Source: Ohtaekwangia sp. (GTDB lineage: Bacteria > Bacteroidota > Bacteroidia > Cytophagales > Cyclobacteriaceae). From it: 64,000 bases of DNA. The DNA is taken from contig JAJNPV010000046.1 in NCBI GenBank assembly GCA_021155195.1, forward strand, positions 62,001 through 126,000, read 5' to 3'. A program made the translations under genes and the position numbers. How positions within the stretch are numbered: position 1 is the first letter of the stretch; every line of letters starts with the position of its first letter. The notes below the pieces were generated by a model. That model saw nothing but the letters and a program-made list of their open reading frames with translations, had not been told where the DNA came from and made no database searches. Positions 34,844-44,676 of this stretch are shown one piece after another.

Positions 34844-37800
34844 TTATTTCTCCATCGGATGTTGCTTAAGCAATTCTTCAGGAGAATAGAATCCGGATTT
34901 GTCTTTCACTTGTTCGCGCACCGCTTTCACCTTATCAGGCGAAATTGCAGACGCTTTATTTCCAAAAGAATTGCGTATATAGGTGAGGACAGCAGCAACC
35001 TCTTCGTCATTTAGCATTCCTTCAAAGGGAGTCATGGGTACTTGCCCTGCATATTTAGTTCCGTTTACTTCAATCGGACCCATCATGCCTTTTAATACGA
35101 TCTTAATCATACGCTCCTCATTACCTGATGTCCAAGGCGTATTAACAAGTCCGGGAAAACCTGAAGCTGAAAGTCCACCGCCATCAGGTTGATGACACGT
35201 GCCGCAAAATCCTTCCTTCGCATAAATTACTTTTCCTTTAAAGAACAACTCACGATCATTTCCTTTTAAATCAGTAATCACTTCTTCCTCTTTTTTCTCT
35301 TTCAATGACATTCCGTTTAAATGGGCCAAAGCAGTTGCATGAGGCTCTACCATCCATTCATCCAGTGGTTTTTTACCGGCTTCAATTACAATCGGCAATC
35401 CAATCTCTTTATCCAGCCACGAGGCAGCAACAATGGCTTCCAACCGAACGCGGCCATTTTCATCCTGAGCTGCCTTCATCAGTAGTTCTTGTTGATTTTT
35501 GATTTGATGACCACTATACCGAAGTACCCGCACTGCAGCTGCACGCGCATGAAAGTCTTTTGATTGAAGTACCTGATACAATAAATTTTCATCTACTTGA
35601 TCCAACCCCCAGGTAACCCACAATGCTTCCAAAAGATGATGTGCGTACCGTTCGTCTTCTACATTTAACTTACTTACCCACGATTTTACGTGTTGTAGAA
35701 CTTCGTCTTTACTTCTTCCTCGCAGCTCTCGCTTTGTGCGATAGCGCGTTCTGAATTCAGGAAGTTTCAAGTTATCTAAAAGTTCATCGATGCTTGCACC
35801 TGCAACTTTAGCAGGTGTAACCAAAGGTCGGGAAGGATAGGTGATACGGTAAATACGTCCATGCACATGATCGCGCAAGGGGTCGCGTGCATTGTGTTGC
35901 ATATGGCCAATTAAAATATTGTGCCAGTCAACCAGATATAGCGAACCATCAGGAGCAAACTCCATATCCACGGGTCTGAAATTTCTATCAGTAGACTTTA
36001 CTAAATCCAACACATGACGACTTTTATACCCGGTGCCATCATCTTCTAAAGTGTGTTGTTTCGTTCCTAAAAATCCAATGGTATTATTGATCAGAAAATT
36101 TCCCTGCACATTATCCGGAAAATGGCTACTTGATACAAACTCAAGTCCTGATGTTGGTCGTACTCTGTGTTCTTCTTGTATCAGATTAAATGATTTATGG
36201 GTAGCTACTCCATATCTTGGTTTTACTTCACCGGGCAACATCCAGCGCACATCTGGTCCGGAAGTTTCAGCAAAAATTTCTTCACCCCACTCATCAAATG
36301 CTATACCCCATGGATTAGGAATGGAAAGTTGTGCCACACGCTCAAGATAATGTCGTTGCGGACTGTATCGGTAGAAACCACCATTGGTAGCGCGCACTGG
36401 ACCATACGATGTTTCTACATTTGTATGCAAGAACACACCTTCACCCATAAATATGGCGCCTGATGGATCAGCCGCATACGCACTGTGTGCATGATGCGTA
36501 TCATGATCATCAAAACCACTCATCATGATTTCTTTTTTATCGGCTTTATCATCGCCATCGGTATCGGTAAACAACATTAAGTTGGTGCCTTGCGAAACAT
36601 AAACACCTTCGGGTGCAAACTCAAATCCAACCGGAACATGCAAGCCATCCACGAACGTAGTTTGTTTATCCGCTTTCCCATCGCCATCAGTATCTTCTAA
36701 GATGATAAGCTTATCATTGGGTTTACTGTCACCGGGTTTGTAATGCGGATAGCTCGGCATAGTAGCTACCCAAAGCCGACCCTTATTATCAAAAGACATC
36801 TGTACAGGATTTGCTAAGTCAGCAAACTCTTGTTCAGAAACGAAGAGGTCAATTTTGTATCCCGGAGGAACGGTCAGTTTACTAAGCGCGTCTTTCCCAT
36901 ACAGATATTCGAGGCTACCATTTTCTTTCGGATTAAAATTTGTTTCGACAGGTGGGAGTTTCGATGTATGCTGATCTGCCAAAGCTAGATCCATTTTTTC
37001 TCCTTTAGCAGCAAGCCAGATGGCACTGTCACGGATTACAGTAAGCTCACGAATTTTGGCTAGCTCGAAGGGATAATTATCAGGACCAAAAGGATCATAC
37101 CTGCGACCGAACACATGCACGCCATTGGGAATTTTATAATCATTGTGCCACATCCAATTTTTTTCAAGCACAGCTGTATGAACAAGTTCACGGTTTGCTT
37201 CTGCTTTGGGTTTAACTTCTCCAAAAGTCTTGTCGACAATTAGTTTTGAAAACTTAGCATAACCTGCATTATTAAGTTGTGAGCCATCTATCGTAAGGGG
37301 TGCTTTACTTTCATTATACCACTTGGCAGTTGGATTAAAAGCATCAATGTAAAGGATGTTATTTTTTGCTGCTACTTCTTTCATCGCCTTTGCATAGAGT
37401 GCGAGGTTCATGTTTTCTTTTTTTCCGTTTGGAACATCCAGCGAATCCGAGAGATCTTCAAACGTAATAGGAGACACGATGGCTAACTGTGGTGCAGACT
37501 TTCCATTGTAGGTTTGTGATAATGTATGTTTAATGAAAGCATCCAGTTCTCCTTTATAATTTTCAAGTCCTTGCTCGCCTTGAAAAGATTCGTTGTAACC
37601 AAAGAAGGCGATAATAATATCTGCTTTTAGTCTGGTTAACCATTGATCGGGCGTTTCATAATGTCCTTCGCTACCTGATTTAGTAGCGAGTTCGGTCTGA
37701 AACTTTTCTGCACCTGGAAATGCCCACGGAGACACGCGGCCAGAGTGTGGCCTGAAGCCCGGAGTGTCGCCACCATCACACATATTACGAATGAAAAGCA

Positions 37801-38011
37801 AACTATCAGGATACCGGACTTGTAACTCGGTTTCGAAGTACCCGTAGTTCATCATTCGTGAGCCAAGATTATTTCCAATCAAAAGAATGTGCGAACCTTT
37901 TCTAATTTTTAGTGAAGCCGAATCGGGTGAAGAGCATTGGAATGAACCGAATGCAATCAGCACTATTCCAAGGTTGATTAATAATCTCCTGCTGTTTTCT
38001 TTTAAGAACAT
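34844..38011 (-). CDS. SGNH-like + propeller + HEAT + cytochrome c exported protein
   Basis: 1055 residues with an N-terminal lipobox-like signal (LIAFGSFQC). Domain order: SGNH/GDSL-hydrolase-like (about 35-265), PVC-type propeller (about 370-720; the motif PVDMEFAPDGSLYLVDWHNILIGHMQHNARDP is typical), HEAT-like repeats (about 760-910) and a C-terminal cytochrome c with CGTCHQPDGGG at about 935-945. In the SGNH domain the GDS serine motif reads IGNNL and the usual C-terminal DxxH reads DGSQLN, so the catalytic serine and histidine are missing and this domain may only bind substrate. Probable secreted sugar oxidase/electron-transfer protein of the same locus. Confidence 0.88.
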   Translation of the reverse strand: MFLKENSRRLLINLGIVLIAFGSFQCSSPDSASLKIRKGSHILLIGNNLGSRMMNYGYFETELQVRYPDSLLFIRNMCDGGDTPGFRPHSGRVSPWAFPGAEKFQTELATKSGSEGHYETPDQWLTRLKADIIIAFFGYNESFQGEQGLENYKGELDAFIKHTLSQTYNGKSAPQLAIVSPITFEDLSDSLDVPNGKKENMNLALYAKAMKEVAAKNNILYIDAFNPTAKWYNESKAPLTIDGSQLNNAGYAKFSKLIVDKTFGEVKPKAEANRELVHTAVLEKNWMWHNDYKIPNGVHVFGRRYDPFGPDNYPFELAKIRELTVIRDSAIWLAAKGEKMDLALADQHTSKLPPVETNFNPKENGSLEYLYGKDALSKLTVPPGYKIDLFVSEQEFADLANPVQMSFDNKGRLWVATMPSYPHYKPGDSKPNDKLIILEDTDGDGKADKQTTFVDGLHVPVGFEFAPEGVYVSQGTNLMLFTDTDGDDKADKKEIMMSGFDDHDTHHAHSAYAADPSGAIFMGEGVFLHTNVETSYGPVRATNGGFYRYSPQRHYLERVAQLSIPNPWGIAFDEWGEEIFAETSGPDVRWMLPGEVKPRYGVATHKSFNLIQEEHRVRPTSGLEFVSSSHFPDNVQGNFLINNTIGFLGTKQHTLEDDGTGYKSRHVLDLVKSTDRNFRPVDMEFAPDGSLYLVDWHNILIGHMQHNARDPLRDHVHGRIYRITYPSRPLVTPAKVAGASIDELLDNLKLPEFRTRYRTKRELRGRSKDEVLQHVKSWVSKLNVEDERYAHHLLEALWVTWGLDQVDENLLYQVLQSKDFHARAAAVRVLRYSGHQIKNQQELLMKAAQDENGRVRLEAIVAASWLDKEIGLPIVIEAGKKPLDEWMVEPHATALAHLNGMSLKEKKEEEVITDLKGNDRELFFKGKVIYAKEGFCGTCHQPDGGGLSASGFPGLVNTPWTSGNEERMIKIVLKGMMGPIEVNGTKYAGQVPMTPFEGMLNDEEVAAVLTYIRNSFGNKASAISPDKVKAVREQVKDKSGFYSPEELLKQHPMEK

Positions 38012-38029
38012 TGTATCGATGGATTAAAA

Positions 38030-39151
38030 TTATTTTAATGATGAAGCGCTCAGTTGTTTATCCAGCCAAAATTGATCGTCTCTGAAAGCATAGGCACTGG
38101 GCTTGTAGTCACCCACCAAATCAACATTTGCTTTTTCAGGTACTTCCAGGTTTAGTGACCAGAAGACACTATTAACAAGCATTCTTCGGGTTCCTTCTGT
38201 TAAGAGATCAGTAGCCGCTCCAATAGTGCTGGTAAATGCTTTGCCTTTTTGTCCACCCGGTATTTGATAACTCTTGATCCATGCTATTGGCATCATGGAG
38301 TCATTTCGGTTTATGGTAGTTTCTTTTCCTGCTTTGTCTTTCTCAACTTCAGTTCCAGCCACAACATTATCCGTAAACCTCATTCCATATAAAATATCAT
38401 TTTCATCGTAGTCACCAGCTCTATTAATAACCTGACCCAATACGATAGGCTGCGAATCGCCAGGCAGCGGAAGTCTTACTCCATAAACATCCGTTGGTCC
38501 CCAGATTTCTCCTTGTGCAATTCCGTTTAGAATAGGATGCTTTTCCATTCCTGTTGCAGCGACACCTCGCGTGCTTTGATGCTTATGTTTGCCATGATGG
38601 GAAATCCAATTTTCTCCAAGTACGAGTCGTCCAAATCCATCTTTCCATTCATCCTCTCCATTATAATAGTTGCCATAATGTTTCCACTGGGAAGCTGAAT
38701 CATTCTTTGTAAAGTTGAAGGCATGGGTTGCCGTTCTGATCCCAATCACTGGCTTGCCACTCTTTAAGTAATCGTCAATGTGCTTCATTTGCTCGTCAGG
38801 CAAGGCGCGGAAGCGGGTAAAGATGACCATAAGGTCAGCGGTTTTTAAACTTTCTAACCCCGGAATATTGCGAACATAGTTAGGATTAACAATTCCTGGT
38901 TTCTCCGGGTCTTGCGCAAACAGCACAGTACAATTAAATCCGTGAGTTGATAAAATCTTTGCCAGTTGCGGCAATGCTTCTTCCGATCGGTATTCCTCAT
39001 CGCCAGAGATTAATACTATTTTCGGCTTGTCGGGTTTCCCTTCAAACATTAGCCATTGTGCGGGTGAGTCGGTTTCAGTTACTTCAGATTTTGAATTGCA
39101 TCCAGAAAATGCAAAAAGGAAAATGCAAATCAGGTAGGGGGTAGCCTTCAT
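38030..39151 (-). CDS. ThuA domain-containing lipoprotein
   Basis: 373 residues. MKATPYLICIFLFAFSGC is a lipobox signal. The body is a ThuA-type class I glutamine amidotransferase-like fold: PKIVLISGDEEYRSEEALPQLAKILS (about 43-68), ADLMVIFTRFRALPDEQMKHIDDYLKSGKPVIGIRTATHAF (about 105-145), and HHGKHKHQSTRG. ThuA is needed for trehalose/disaccharide use through 3-keto intermediates. Here it is lipid-anchored and precedes the SGNH-propeller-cytochrome gene by 18 bp, at the 5' end of the leftward operon. Activity of the family is not firmly defined. Confidence 0.88.
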   Translation of the reverse strand: MKATPYLICIFLFAFSGCNSKSEVTETDSPAQWLMFEGKPDKPKIVLISGDEEYRSEEALPQLAKILSTHGFNCTVLFAQDPEKPGIVNPNYVRNIPGLESLKTADLMVIFTRFRALPDEQMKHIDDYLKSGKPVIGIRTATHAFNFTKNDSASQWKHYGNYYNGEDEWKDGFGRLVLGENWISHHGKHKHQSTRGVAATGMEKHPILNGIAQGEIWGPTDVYGVRLPLPGDSQPIVLGQVINRAGDYDENDILYGMRFTDNVVAGTEVEKDKAGKETTINRNDSMMPIAWIKSYQIPGGQKGKAFTSTIGAATDLLTEGTRRMLVNSVFWSLNLEVPEKANVDLVGDYKPSAYAFRDDQFWLDKQLSASSLK

Positions 39152-39278
39152 ATTTAAGGTTTATCTCCGAGTTAGAGGAGTAAAATAAGGTATGAACTTA
39201 AATTTAATTATTAACGAAAGCAAAAGAATCAATGACCAGCGGTACCAAAAGATTGATGGAGTTTTTAAGTATTCAATG

Positions 39279-40151
39279 TTATGAGATTTCGGAATACTTC
39301 TTTCTGTACTCAAGCGGATTGTAATGGGTATAGGCTTTAAACTGGCGATTAAAATTTGAAAGGGTATTAAATCCACTATCATAGCAAACTTGTGAAATGC
39401 TCATTGTTTGGCTAATCAGCAATCGGCATGAATAGCCAATCCGGATCTCGGTAAGAAAATCAGAAAACGTTTTGTTCGCATGAACTTTAAAGTAGCGACT
39501 AAACGAACTTGGATTCATGTTAGCAATCGCAGCCACTTCGTTCAGGCTTATCTTTTCGCGAAAGTTATTCATCACATACGCATGGACTTTATTCATTCGG
39601 TCGGTCTCTGTTTCTTTTAGTGAATTAGAATACCCATTACTTGCCAGCAGTTTGTATTCTGATGAGTTGGCCAACAAGTTTAAAAGATTGAGCAAGATTA
39701 AAATCCGTTCAAAGTCTTCGGCAACCAATATACGTTGAATCAGTTCTGTAGCGTTGAATATTGTGTCACCATTAATCTCAACGCCACGTTCAGCCTTCTG
39801 AAAGAGTTGTTTGATTTTATACAACTCATTCTTGCGCAGAAAATCTTCACCCAAAAAATTCTGTGGAAAATAAATCACGATTCCTTCGGCTATCAATTCC
39901 TGATCGTCTTTAAAATATTCGTGATCACTTTGCCAGAGATGAGGCAAGTTAGGGCCGGTAAAAACCAGATCGCCTTTTTTGAATGGGCTCACATGATCGC
40001 CAATAAAACGAGTGCCGGTTCCTTTTACTACCAGAAACAATTGATATTCTGAATGAAAGTGCCAATTGGGATCAAAGTATGGAGCGATTAAATGCTTCAC
40101 TTCAAATGCTTGATTATCGGAGATGGGAGACTTTTGAAGGGCTGGTTTCAT
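39279..40151 (-). CDS. AraC family transcriptional regulator of the sugar locus
   Basis: 290 residues. N-terminal cupin sensor (about 15-120: IAPYFDPNWHFHSEYQLFLVVKGTG, FKKGDLVFTGPNLPHLWQSD) typical of sugar-sensing AraC proteins; C-terminal double helix-turn-helix (about 185-285: NFREKISLNEVAAIANMNPSSFSRYFKVHANKTFSDFL and the segment ISQVCYDSGFNTLSNFNRQFKAYTHYNPLEYRK). It lies between the leftward ThuA/cytochrome operon and the rightward ThuA-cupredoxin operon. The 156-bp divergent region holds two direct repeats spaced 21 bp, matching the binding style of AraC-family activators. It probably activates both arms in response to a sugar or keto-sugar. Confidence 0.88.
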   Translation of the reverse strand: MKPALQKSPISDNQAFEVKHLIAPYFDPNWHFHSEYQLFLVVKGTGTRFIGDHVSPFKKGDLVFTGPNLPHLWQSDHEYFKDDQELIAEGIVIYFPQNFLGEDFLRKNELYKIKQLFQKAERGVEINGDTIFNATELIQRILVAEDFERILILLNLLNLLANSSEYKLLASNGYSNSLKETETDRMNKVHAYVMNNFREKISLNEVAAIANMNPSSFSRYFKVHANKTFSDFLTEIRIGYSCRLLISQTMSISQVCYDSGFNTLSNFNRQFKAYTHYNPLEYRKKYSEIS

Positions 40152-40221
40152 GGCCTTTTTGAAGCTATAATGGGATTAATGGTATTTATTTATCATGAAA
40201 GGATAGCGATACCTTATTTCG

Positions 40222-40257
40222 TTGTCAAAATACAGTCATTTCTTGATAAAATACAGT
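40222..40257 (+). promoter_or_regulatory. tandem direct repeat, candidate AraC-type operator
   Basis: TTGNNAAAATACAGT occurs at 40222-40236 and 40243-40257 in direct orientation; the start-to-start distance is 21 bp, two helical turns, as for AraC family half-sites. It sits between the AraC gene and the divergent ThuA-propeller-cupredoxin gene, about 50 bp before the latter's ATG. Confidence 0.6.
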
Positions 40258-40307
40258 AAACGTTTGCGGAATTTTAGCCAGAGATTAGATGGTCTAAATC
40301 TACCATC

Positions 40308-43300
40308 ATGATGCGATCCTTATTTACCCTTGCTTCTCTACTATTATTAACTGGACTTTTTAGTGCATGCACTAACACATCCACCAAAAGTATCCGTAAT
40401 GATTCAGGAAGAATTGAATTGCTATTCTTAGGTCATGCAAGTGAGCACCACAATTCAGCGCTTTACATGCCCTTGCTTGCCTCTTCACTTTCGAAAGAGG
40501 GAATCTTTTTTACGTATACTGACAATCCCAATGATCTCAATGCCGAGACCTTAGCGAAGTATGATGGCTTAGCGATCTATGCCAATCACGAGCAGATAAC
40601 TCCTGAACAAGAAAAGGCGCTGCTTGATTTTGTAGCGAGTGGAAAGGGATTTATTCCTATTCATTGTGCTAGTTTCTGTTTTCAGAATTCACCCAAGTAT
40701 ATTGACCTGGTGGGAGGTCAGTTTTTGAAACATGGAACCGATACGTTTACCACAACGATTATTAAAAAGGATCATTCAATTGTTAATGGCTTGGATGAAT
40801 TTTCTACCTGGGACGAAACGTATGTACATGATAAACTAGCATCAGATATTACGGTATTGATGGAACGAGTGGAGGGGGATCATCATGAACCATGGATGTG
40901 GGTAAAAGAAAGTGGAAAGGGTAGAGTGTTTTATACAGCCTACGGTCATGATGAACGCACCTGGAATAATCCGGGGTTTCAGCAATTAATGAAAGAAGGA
41001 ATTCTTTGGGCAGTTGGAGATCAGGTAAAAGAAAAATGGGCAGCTCATAGAAAGACACTACCTACACTTGTTTACCGGGATGAGGCTGGCATTCCTAATT
41101 ATGAAAAAAGAAACCCGGCTCCAAAGTATCAGGATCCCTTGTCACCCGAAGAGTCTGCCAAACTAATTCAAGTTCCTGTTGGGTTTGATCTTGAACTCTT
41201 TGCGTCTGAACCGGATATCATTAATCCCATTGCGATGGAGTGGGACGAGCGCGGAAGATTATGGGTGGTGGAAACAGTTGACTATCCAAACACGGTACGT
41301 GACGATAAAGGTGCTGGTGATGATCGGATAAAAATCTTGGAAGACACCAATGGTGATGGCAAAGCCGATAAGGTTACTGTGTTCGCAGAAAATCTAAACA
41401 TCCCCACCAGTATGGTTTTCAGCAATGGTGGAATTATCATTTCGCAGGCACCACACTTTTTATTTTTAAAAGATACCGATGGTGACGATAAAGCTGATGT
41501 AAGAAAGATCCTGATCGATGGGTGGGGAACGTTTGATACGCATGCAGGTCCATCCAATCTAAAATATGGTTTCGATAATCAGATTTGGGGTGTGGTGGGT
41601 TATTCCGGATTTGATGGAACGGTGGCTGGTGAAAACAGAAAGTTCGGACAAGGTATCTATCACTTTAAACCCGATGTTTCCAGTTTTGAATTTATGACAG
41701 GCATGAGCAACAATACCTGGGGCTTAGGCTTTACCGAAAACAATGATGTGTTTGCCTCAACAGCAAATAACACACACAGTGTGTTTATGGGAATTCCAAA
41801 TAAAGCAGCCCGTGGTGTCGAAGGAATTAAATTGGGTGGTAGTATTAAAATAGATGGACACTATGCGATGCACACTATTACTGATAAAGTAAGACAAGTA
41901 GATGTTTTCGGTGGCTTTACTGCAGCAGCAGGCCATAACTTTTACACGGCAACAAATTACCCCAAAGAGTTTTGGAATCAGATTGCATTTGTGTGCGAGC
42001 CCACAGGACACGTAGTACACATGGCAAAAATTGAAAAAAGTGGTGCAGGCTTCATTGAAAAAGATGGTTGGAATTTATTTGCCGGGGCGGATGAATGGGT
42101 TTCGCCAGTAGAAGCGAAGGTGGGCCCTGATGGTGCGGTGTGGGTGCTCGATTGGTATAACTTTATTGTGCAACACAATCCTACGCCTACACCGGAGCGC
42201 GGTGGGTTTGCGGCAACAAATGGAAAAGGAAATGCTTACGAAAATCCATTACGCGATAAATCTCACGGTCGCATTTGGCGTGTGGTTAGTAGAAATGCAA
42301 AAAAGGTAGAGACACTTTCTTTAAGTAAAGAGAAACCAGATCAATTAGTAAAAGTACTGGGTAACGACAATCTGCTTTGGCGAATGACTGCACAACGTTT
42401 ATTAGTAGAGCGCGGCAATCTTGATGTTGCTTCTGATTTATATAAATTGATAGCCAATGAAAAGTTGGATGAGAACGGAAATAACTATCCTGCCATACAT
42501 GCACTTTGGACGCTGGATGGATTAGGTGCTTTAACGAAAGATGACCAAGCTGAAGCTGCATTTACGAAGGCATTAAGTCATCCATCAGCACCGGTTAGAA
42601 AAGCTGCCATTCAAATTCTTTCGAAGTCACAGTGGACGGAAGAAGCGGTAACAAAATCAAATGTGCTTAATGATAATGATCCCAATACACGCTTGGCGGC
42701 AATACTTTCTTTGGGTGAGATTGCACCTTCGGAATCACTTGGAGCCACACTTTATAAATTAAGTACTGAAGAAAGTGTTGTGAATGACGAGTGGCTATCA
42801 AAGGCAGTATATGCAGTGGCTCATCAACATAGCAAAGGATTCCTTACTGCTTTCATGACTGCAAATCCTGAATACACCGGACCCAAAGCTGTGATCACTG
42901 TAACACCGGAAGCTTTTGATTTTGATGACAGCGCATGGAAACAAATGGACTTGCCAGGATTCATCGATCAGAATGCTGATGGAATATTCTGGTTCAGAAG
43001 AACGATAAATGTTCCTAATAATATGGTAGGTAAAAATGCAGTGCTTTCCCTTGGACCAATCAATGATTCGGATGTGACGTATTTGAATGGTGTGAAAGTA
43101 GGAGGAATTGAACAGAAAGTGAATGACAAAAGAATTTATAAAGTAGCATCAACTGTGTTAAAGGCAGGCGTAAACCTGATTGCTATTCGAATGGAAGATA
43201 TTGGTGGACCGGGCGGCATTTATGGCGCACCCGATGAAATGTTCCTTCAAGTTGGAAATAATAAAATTTCATTGCCGGGAAGCTGGAAATTTGAAAAGGA

Positions 43301-43808
43301 AAAAAGCAAAGCAACTACCAAACCGAAATTGTTCGAAGGTATTTCCATAGGGCAACTGTTTGCAGATAATAATAAAGATAAGATTCAATTGGATGAGACT
43401 GATGTTAGCGCAAGTGGTGCCTCAGTAATTAAACTAAAAGTGATCAAAAATGAAATGAAGTATGATTTAAAAACTTTCACAGTCGAGGCTGGAAAAGCAG
43501 TGGAAATAGTTTTTGAAAACCCAGACTTCATGCAACACAATCTTGTAGTAACAGAGATTGGAGCCCTGGAAACAGTTGGAAAGGCTGCTGATAAACTCGC
43601 ATCAAACCCTAAAGGAGCAGAGATGAATTACGTACCGGATATGCCTGAAGTATTATTTTCTACTAAGTTGGTAAACCCACAGCAGACGGAACGATTAAAA
43701 TTTATCGCACCCAAGAAAGTGGGCGACTACCCATTTGTTTGTACGTTTCCCGGTCATTGGTCTATCATGAATGGGGTGATGAAAGTGGTGGATAAGCCTG
43801 CTTTATAA
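40308..43808 (+). CDS. ThuA + PVC-type propeller + HEAT + lectin-like + cupredoxin lipoprotein
   Basis: 1166 residues. Lipobox LTGLFSAC (about 14-21). Domains: ThuA-like (about 35-245, with IELLFLGHASEHHNSALYMPLL and VASGKGFIPIHCASF), PVC-type propeller (about 285-670; VDYPNTVRDDKGAGDDRIKILEDTNGDGKAD, VLDWYNFIVQHNPTPTPERGG), HEAT-like repeats (about 690-860), a jelly-roll carbohydrate-binding-like domain (about 865-985, GIFWFRRTINVP and GGPGGIYGAPDEM) and a C-terminal azurin-like cupredoxin. Copper ligands read H1077, C1145, H1150 and M1154, with azurin spacing C-x4-H-x3-M. No CxxCH is present, so copper replaces haem as the electron carrier. First gene of the rightward operon. Confidence 0.9.
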   Translation: MMRSLFTLASLLLLTGLFSACTNTSTKSIRNDSGRIELLFLGHASEHHNSALYMPLLASSLSKEGIFFTYTDNPNDLNAETLAKYDGLAIYANHEQITPEQEKALLDFVASGKGFIPIHCASFCFQNSPKYIDLVGGQFLKHGTDTFTTTIIKKDHSIVNGLDEFSTWDETYVHDKLASDITVLMERVEGDHHEPWMWVKESGKGRVFYTAYGHDERTWNNPGFQQLMKEGILWAVGDQVKEKWAAHRKTLPTLVYRDEAGIPNYEKRNPAPKYQDPLSPEESAKLIQVPVGFDLELFASEPDIINPIAMEWDERGRLWVVETVDYPNTVRDDKGAGDDRIKILEDTNGDGKADKVTVFAENLNIPTSMVFSNGGIIISQAPHFLFLKDTDGDDKADVRKILIDGWGTFDTHAGPSNLKYGFDNQIWGVVGYSGFDGTVAGENRKFGQGIYHFKPDVSSFEFMTGMSNNTWGLGFTENNDVFASTANNTHSVFMGIPNKAARGVEGIKLGGSIKIDGHYAMHTITDKVRQVDVFGGFTAAAGHNFYTATNYPKEFWNQIAFVCEPTGHVVHMAKIEKSGAGFIEKDGWNLFAGADEWVSPVEAKVGPDGAVWVLDWYNFIVQHNPTPTPERGGFAATNGKGNAYENPLRDKSHGRIWRVVSRNAKKVETLSLSKEKPDQLVKVLGNDNLLWRMTAQRLLVERGNLDVASDLYKLIANEKLDENGNNYPAIHALWTLDGLGALTKDDQAEAAFTKALSHPSAPVRKAAIQILSKSQWTEEAVTKSNVLNDNDPNTRLAAILSLGEIAPSESLGATLYKLSTEESVVNDEWLSKAVYAVAHQHSKGFLTAFMTANPEYTGPKAVITVTPEAFDFDDSAWKQMDLPGFIDQNADGIFWFRRTINVPNNMVGKNAVLSLGPINDSDVTYLNGVKVGGIEQKVNDKRIYKVASTVLKAGVNLIAIRMEDIGGPGGIYGAPDEMFLQVGNNKISLPGSWKFEKEKSKATTKPKLFEGISIGQLFADNNKDKIQLDETDVSASGASVIKLKVIKNEMKYDLKTFTVEAGKAVEIVFENPDFMQHNLVVTEIGALETVGKAADKLASNPKGAEMNYVPDMPEVLFSTKLVNPQQTERLKFIAPKKVGDYPFVCTFPGHWSIMNGVMKVVDKPAL

Positions 43809-43825
43809 ATTTTAATACATAACGA

Positions 43826-44674
43826 ATGAGATTTGGCGTTAGCACATGGCTGTGGACTTCTCCCTTTACAACAGAAACAATTGAATTGTTTCCTAAAATA
43901 AAATCTATGGGCTATGATGCGGTAGAAATTCCCGTTGAGTATCCTGAATTGATTGATGGAAAGAAGATAAAGACTGGGCTGCAACAGAATGGATTGGATG
44001 CCATTGTGTGCGGGGCCTTTGGCCCGGCTCGTGATTTAACAAGCGATGATACAACGGTTCATGACACTTGCTTTAATTATATTCAGCAATGCCTTGATTT
44101 ATGTAATGTGTGGGATGCTAAGTTTTTAGCAGGTCCTATGTATTCGGCTGTCGGTAAAGCTCGTATGGTTTCACCAGAGCAGCGTAAAATAGAATGGGAT
44201 CGTGCTGTTACAAACATTCACAAAGTATGTACGCTTGCGCAGGCAAGAGGTTTACAAATTGCCCTCGAGCCATTAAATAGATTTGAATCTGATCTGATCA
44301 ACACAGCCGAAGATGTAATGCGGTTGATAAAAGATGTAAATCATTCAGCCGCCAATGTTTTGTTGGATGGATTCCATATGGCCATTGAAGAACGTAATCT
44401 GGAAGAAGCAATCACGCTTGTGGGTGATAAACTCATTCACGTTCAAGTGTCAGAAAATTACAGAGGTACACCGGGTACTGGACAAACTCCCTGGGATTCA
44501 TTTAAGAAAGGATTGACTAACATTAATTATAAAGGTGTAGTATCGATTGAAAGCTTCACGCCTGAAATTAAAGAGCTGGCCGGAGCCGTTTGTATTTGGA
44601 AAAATCTGGCTCCAAGTCAGGATGGATTTGCACAAGATGGAATTAACTTTTTGAGAAAATTATTAAACGATTAA
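43826..44674 (+). CDS. sugar phosphate isomerase/epimerase (psicose/tagatose 3-epimerase-like)
   Basis: 282 residues, TIM barrel, no signal. Metal ligands as in D-psicose 3-epimerases: E in IALEPLNRFESD (the EPLNRxE hallmark, about 150-158), D in NVLLDGFHMAIE, H in IHVQVSENYRGTPGTG and E in VSIESFTPE (about 250). It probably epimerises a ketose or 3-keto sugar in the cytoplasm. The gene is 17 bp downstream of the ThuA-propeller-cupredoxin gene and 2 bp upstream of the Gfo/Idh/MocA gene, so the three form one operon, parallel in content to the leftward arm. Confidence 0.9.
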   Translation: MRFGVSTWLWTSPFTTETIELFPKIKSMGYDAVEIPVEYPELIDGKKIKTGLQQNGLDAIVCGAFGPARDLTSDDTTVHDTCFNYIQQCLDLCNVWDAKFLAGPMYSAVGKARMVSPEQRKIEWDRAVTNIHKVCTLAQARGLQIALEPLNRFESDLINTAEDVMRLIKDVNHSAANVLLDGFHMAIEERNLEEAITLVGDKLIHVQVSENYRGTPGTGQTPWDSFKKGLTNINYKGVVSIESFTPEIKELAGAVCIWKNLAPSQDGFAQDGINFLRKLLND

Positions 44675-44676
44675 GT

